Shown here piece after piece: positions 7,157 through 9,300 of a stretch of 9,300 nt of DNA; within the stretch, counting starts at the first letter, position 1; the number at the start of each line of letters is the position of its first letter. The notes under the pieces are model-generated. The model was not told where the DNA came from. It worked only from the letters and a program-made list of their open reading frames with translations, and did no database searches. The stretch is from Actinomycetota bacterium. Its GTDB lineage: Bacteria; Actinomycetota; Acidimicrobiia; Acidimicrobiales; Poriferisodaliceae. The stretch lies in contig PCCJ01000004.1 in NCBI GenBank assembly GCA_002731665.1, forward strand, positions 1 to 9,300, written 5' to 3'. A program made the position numbers and the translations under genes.

Positions 7157-7180
7157 TGGGCTGCTCAAATCGGCAGCTCG
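7157..7180 (-). terminator. Possible hairpin just after the MBL-fold gene
   Basis: An eight-pair stem with an eight-base loop (core GCTGC and GCAGC, two G-U pairs) sits about ten bases beyond the stop codon of the minus-strand hydrolase gene. No run of T follows on the minus strand, so it is a weak terminator candidate. It may instead protect the 3' end of the mRNA. Confidence 0.25.
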
Positions 7181-7189
7181 CTGGGCGCG

Positions 7190-7960
7190 TTAAGATAGGC
7201 CCATCGGCGAGAGTTCCAGCTTTTTCCATTGAGCTTGATCATGTCCAAAGAGAAGTCGGCAGCCGTCGATGTCTTGCAACGATTTCAGGTGTCGCATAGA
7301 CGATAATTGCATTTCGTGATCGAACCCAAATGGCGGTAACAGCATCTTTTCGAGTACCTCTTGCCAGTAAACACAGTCACCGGTAAGAACCACAGGACCG
7401 CTTTCTAAATTCACTCTTAGTGACTGATGCCCTGCAGTGTGGCCAGGCGTAGGTATACAAAGAACCGACCCGTCCGAAAAGACATCATGTTGTCCTTCAA
7501 CCTGCAAAACATCGTGGCCTAAGTCGAAGTCCGCGGGGTTATATACTTCGTGTTCTATAAGTTTGGGGAGGTGAGCTGACTCCCACTCTGAGCGTTGAAC
7601 AATGATTTGTGCGTTAGGTATAAGCCCAGTTCCTCCACAGTGATCAAAGTGAAGGTGGCTAAATACAATCTTGTCAACTGACGATGAGTCAATCTGGATG
7701 TTTTCTAATCGAGATGAGACTCTGTCTTCAGAACTAAACGTTGATTCAAATTGTCGGGCCATCAACGGATATCGTGCTGCCACGCCGTCGACTAAATCAT
7801 GGTGAAGCCCGGTATCGAAAAGAAGAGTTTGCCCACTTGGATGTATGACTAACCAGCTGGGGATCGGAAGATTTACGTTACCACTTAGACCAGCGACTAC
7901 AGAGGACGCGGAAGTGGAAAGCCATCCGCATTCGAGAGGAACAAGACGTAGCTTCGACAT
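7190..7960 (-). CDS. MBL-fold hydrolase, N-acyl-homoserine-lactonase-like
   Basis: This is a 256-residue metallo-beta-lactamase-fold enzyme most like the AiiA/AttM group, which open the lactone ring of acyl-homoserine lactone signals. The two-zinc site is complete: SHLHFDHCGG (101-110) gives His102, His104, Asp106 and His107; TPGHTAGH (171-178) gives His174; LTGDCVYW (192-199) gives Asp195; and LFGHDQ (237-242) gives His240. The N-terminal strand LLFDTG (46-51) is also typical, and Tyr198 sits where a conserved tyrosine follows the bridging aspartate. No signal peptide is evident. It is the last gene of the minus-strand group and starts at ATG 7958-7960 without a clear ribosome binding site. 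Whether the substrate is a signalling lactone or another lactone or ester cannot be decided: no signal synthase or LuxR-type regulator is in view. Confidence 0.85.
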   Translation of the reverse strand: MSKLRLVPLECGWLSTSASSVVAGLSGNVNLPIPSWLVIHPSGQTLLFDTGLHHDLVDGVAARYPLMARQFESTFSSEDRVSSRLENIQIDSSSVDKIVFSHLHFDHCGGTGLIPNAQIIVQRSEWESAHLPKLIEHEVYNPADFDLGHDVLQVEGQHDVFSDGSVLCIPTPGHTAGHQSLRVNLESGPVVLTGDCVYWQEVLEKMLLPPFGFDHEMQLSSMRHLKSLQDIDGCRLLFGHDQAQWKKLELSPMGLS

Positions 7961-8021
7961 ATTCTCGACGGTAGTTGCTATTTCTCCGGAATGTCCAACA
8001 GTTAGTTAATCTCTCCAACAA

Positions 8022-8156
8022 TCCCAGAGATGATACCTGGATATGTGCATCAGGAATGAAGGTCGTTAGTCGAGCTAACTCTTTAGGACTAATATTGTTG
8101 GAAGGAATTCCGGATGTAGCCTTTGACACGAGAAATTTTTGAATATCAAAGTGACT
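8022..8156 (-). pseudogene. Possible C-terminal relic of an alpha/beta hydrolase
   Basis: Starting directly after the stop codon of the dienoyl-CoA isomerase gene, the minus strand encodes HFDIQKFLVSKATSG, then SPKELARLTTFIPDAHI and QVSSLG. This pattern (hydrophobic strand, small-residue turn, xSPxELARLxxxIPDAxxxV, Gly) is the familiar segment before the catalytic histidine of alpha/beta hydrolases. The Gly-His itself is missing in this frame, though a VGHSGEIA stretch appears in another frame at about 7970-8000. No upstream domain exists, since the frame runs into the isomerase gene. A GTG at 8129 could start an 83-codon frame, but this would run into the MBL-fold gene, so a dead fragment is more likely. 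The match is by eye and short. Confidence 0.3.
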
Positions 8157-8161
8157 TATTA

Positions 8162-9004
8162 TTATATATCGCTTCTGTTTCGCAGATGGTTAGGGAACTC
8201 GGCGTTCCTTCTATCGCTACTTGCCACGAATGCTTCGCCCATATCATCCATGTCAAACATGGCTGCATTCCATGTGGCAATGTACTCGAGGCCGTCAGCT
8301 ACTGAATGATCGCGACTGAAGTTCATGCTTTGCTTTGTTCCCCAAATAGCCATCGGGCTTTTGCTTGCAATCTCTTTAGCTACCTCGTTAACGGCAGCAA
8401 GAAGCTCCTCATGGGTTTCAAAGACTTCGTTAATAAAACCGCGATCTTTGCCTTCAGCAGCGTTCATCTTGCGACCGGTGTAAGCAAGTTCCCGAACCAC
8501 ACCCTCGGGCACTAACTTTGGCATTCTTTGGAGAGTGCCAACGTCGGCAGTCATCCCAATGTTGATTTCCGCAATACAAAAATAAGCGTCGCTGGTGGCG
8601 TAACGAAGATCAGCTGCTGAAATCATGTCGATGCCGCCTCCAACGCATGCGCCCTGGATAGCGACGAGGACAGGTAGTCTACTTTCCTCCATGCAGCTAA
8701 AACTCCGCTGTAATCGTAAAGCTGTTGATCTGAAGCTGGCACGCGTGCGGCTCGGGAACTTTGAAGATCCCATAGTCACGGAATTATCGCCGTCGAAGAC
8801 CGAAAGGTCCATACCTGAGCAAAAATGGCGACCTTCTGCCGAGATTACTATGACTCGAGCCTCTCCTTGATCTGAGAGATCGTTAACGATTTCTGGTAAT
8901 TCTTTCCAAAATTCTGGAATCATCGAGTTCGCTTTTTCGGGCCGAATCATTCGAACCTGTGCGACCATGTCGGTGATTTCTACGTCAAAACATTTGTAAT
9001 TCAC
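8162..9004 (-). CDS. Delta3,5-delta2,4-dienoyl-CoA isomerase-like enoyl-CoA hydratase/isomerase (ECH1 type)
   Basis: This 280-residue crotonase-fold protein lines up closely with eukaryotic ECH1, which shifts double bonds in 3,5-dienoyl-CoA during beta-oxidation of unsaturated fatty acids. The oxyanion-hole segments are RHFCSGMDLS (59-68) and GACVGGGIDM (118-127). Asp126, Glu146 (in AEINIGM) and Asp154 (in ADVGTLQRMPK) have exactly the 20- and 8-residue spacing of the ECH1 triad Asp176/Glu196/Asp204. AYTGRKM, ASKSPMAIWGTK, SRDHSVADGLEYIATWN also match. Unlike the animal protein it has no organelle-targeting extension. The start is GTG at 9004, with no ribosome binding site; a TAATAT box lies six bases upstream, suggesting a leaderless mRNA. 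A membrane-protein gene ends 53 bases upstream. No other beta-oxidation gene is in the window, so the pathway partners must lie elsewhere. Confidence 0.9.
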   Translation of the reverse strand: MNYKCFDVEITDMVAQVRMIRPEKANSMIPEFWKELPEIVNDLSDQGEARVIVISAEGRHFCSGMDLSVFDGDNSVTMGSSKFPSRTRASFRSTALRLQRSFSCMEESRLPVLVAIQGACVGGGIDMISAADLRYATSDAYFCIAEINIGMTADVGTLQRMPKLVPEGVVRELAYTGRKMNAAEGKDRGFINEVFETHEELLAAVNEVAKEIASKSPMAIWGTKQSMNFSRDHSVADGLEYIATWNAAMFDMDDMGEAFVASSDRRNAEFPNHLRNRSDI

Positions 9005-9010
9005 GCCGAC

Positions 9011-9016
9011 ATATTA
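9011..9016 (-). promoter_or_regulatory. Candidate -10 box for the dienoyl-CoA isomerase gene
   Basis: On the minus strand TAATAT (9016 to 9011) fits the TAnnnT -10 form. It is followed by six bases and then the GTG start codon at 9004. With usual spacing the first transcribed base would be the G of GTG, giving a leaderless transcript, a common mode in Actinobacteria. The absence of a Shine-Dalgarno site supports this. No -35 box is evident. Confidence 0.38.
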
Positions 9017-9057
9017 TGCTCTCTGTAATCATTAAGCTAGCACTTTCATGGTTTTAT

Positions 9058-9300
9058 CTACGCGGAGAGTGCTACGCCCATTGAAAGAGCTACCAATGAA
9101 GCGCCGAGTGCGATAGTGGCACTAACTGCGGCAACCGCCGGCTTTCTAGTATTTTGATGTAGTAATGCTGCGCCTCCTGCAAAGAGAACGAAAAGCATCT
9201 TAATTCCCAGTAAGGCCTGCCATCCTATTGTCGTCGATGAAGAGTCAATAGAAGTCAGATTCCATATTCCTGTAAAAACTGCTAACCCAAAGAATGGCCA
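9058..9300 (-). CDS. Integral membrane protein, C-terminal part (CopD-like guess)
   Basis: This frame enters from the right edge and ends at TAG (9060-9058), so only the last 80 residues are visible. It begins WPFFGLAVFTGIWNL, followed by a polar loop (SIDSSSTT), a hydrophobic helix LGIKMLFVLFAGGAALL (31-47), a short basic turn HQNTRKP, and a last helix of about 22 residues (VAAVSATIALGASLVALSMGVAL) reaching almost to the C-terminus. This gives at least two, probably three, membrane-spanning segments. The pattern Gly-rich first helix, W-x-x-LLGIK-helix and small-residue last helix reminds me of the end of CopD-family and related small actinobacterial membrane proteins, but I cannot assign a family with confidence. 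It lies 53 bases upstream of the isomerase gene on the same strand. Confidence 0.75.
   Translation of the reverse strand, partial: WPFFGLAVFTGIWNLTSIDSSSTTIGWQALLGIKMLFVLFAGGAALLHQNTRKPAVAAVSATIALGASLVALSMGVALSA

Larger units (their letters stand above)
6599..7189. other. 591-base convergent intergenic region without an intact gene
   Basis: The region lies between the 3' ends of the amidohydrolase gene (plus) and the MBL-fold gene (minus), so promoters for neighbours are not expected and its length is unusual. I find no tRNA and no strong terminator. Frame 1 is open without a usual start from 6691 to 6933 and has no motif I recognise. Its right half carries the possible decarboxylase-like relic described separately. 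Small structures include the perfect palindrome AAGGCGCCTT (6871-6880), CTAGT/ACTAG (6983-6995) and the hairpin at 7157-7180. The simplest reading is decayed coding DNA. Confidence 0.55.

Noticed and set aside
7878..8129. An 83-residue minus-strand protein starting at GTG 8129
   Set aside because: Its last part overlaps the start of the well-supported MBL-fold gene in another frame and becomes Arg/Ser/Cys-rich; only the first part looks protein-like, so it is treated as a relic.
8123..8870. Several plus-strand frames of 60-81 codons opposite the isomerase gene
   Set aside because: They are antisense to a gene with a complete catalytic triad and show no own motifs or ribosome binding sites.

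Overview
This window looks like a chromosomal piece of an actinobacterium with moderate GC. A marine or freshwater member of the Acidimicrobiia is my best guess. The basis is the order metK, priA, def, fmt, rsmB, the helicase-dead shortened PriA typical of Actinobacteria, the short-linker RsmB, and several starts that appear to lack a Shine-Dalgarno site. The taxonomic call is inference, since no rRNA or other marker gene is present.

Region 1 (1-4657, plus strand) is a compact housekeeping block: the 3' end of metK (S-adenosylmethionine synthetase), a degenerate priA, def (peptide deformylase), fmt (Met-tRNA formyltransferase) and rsmB (16S rRNA m5C methyltransferase). def/fmt and fmt/rsmB each overlap by ATGA, so the three are probably translated in a coupled way. 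Together they add and remove the N-formyl group on initiator methionine and methylate the ribosome. MetK makes the SAM that RsmB uses.

Region 2 (4658-6598, plus strand) holds a 300-base spacer, a YfcE/MJ0936-type metallophosphoesterase and a COG3618-type amidohydrolase with a strong ribosome binding site. A palindrome and a 10-bp-period repeat lie just before the phosphoesterase.

Region 3 (6599-7189) is 591 bases between convergent genes with no intact gene. It carries a protein-like stretch broken by stops that resembles the C-terminal part of a carboxymuconolactone-decarboxylase-type protein, so it is probably a decayed gene.

Region 4 (7190-9300, minus strand) reads, in transcription order: the C-terminal part of a membrane protein (CopD-like guess), a crotonase-fold protein with the full catalytic triad of delta3,5-delta2,4-dienoyl-CoA isomerase, a short probable relic of an alpha/beta-hydrolase C-terminus, and an MBL-fold hydrolase resembling N-acyl-homoserine lactonases. 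These are accessory catabolic functions (unsaturated acyl-CoA oxidation, lactone or ester hydrolysis).

I see no CRISPR array, insertion sequence, tRNA, rRNA, prophage or defence cassette. I found no convincing new multi-gene system. The points most worth a second look are the two gene relics, the reduced PriA, the unusual metal-site residue of the phosphoesterase, and the candidate leaderless promoters.
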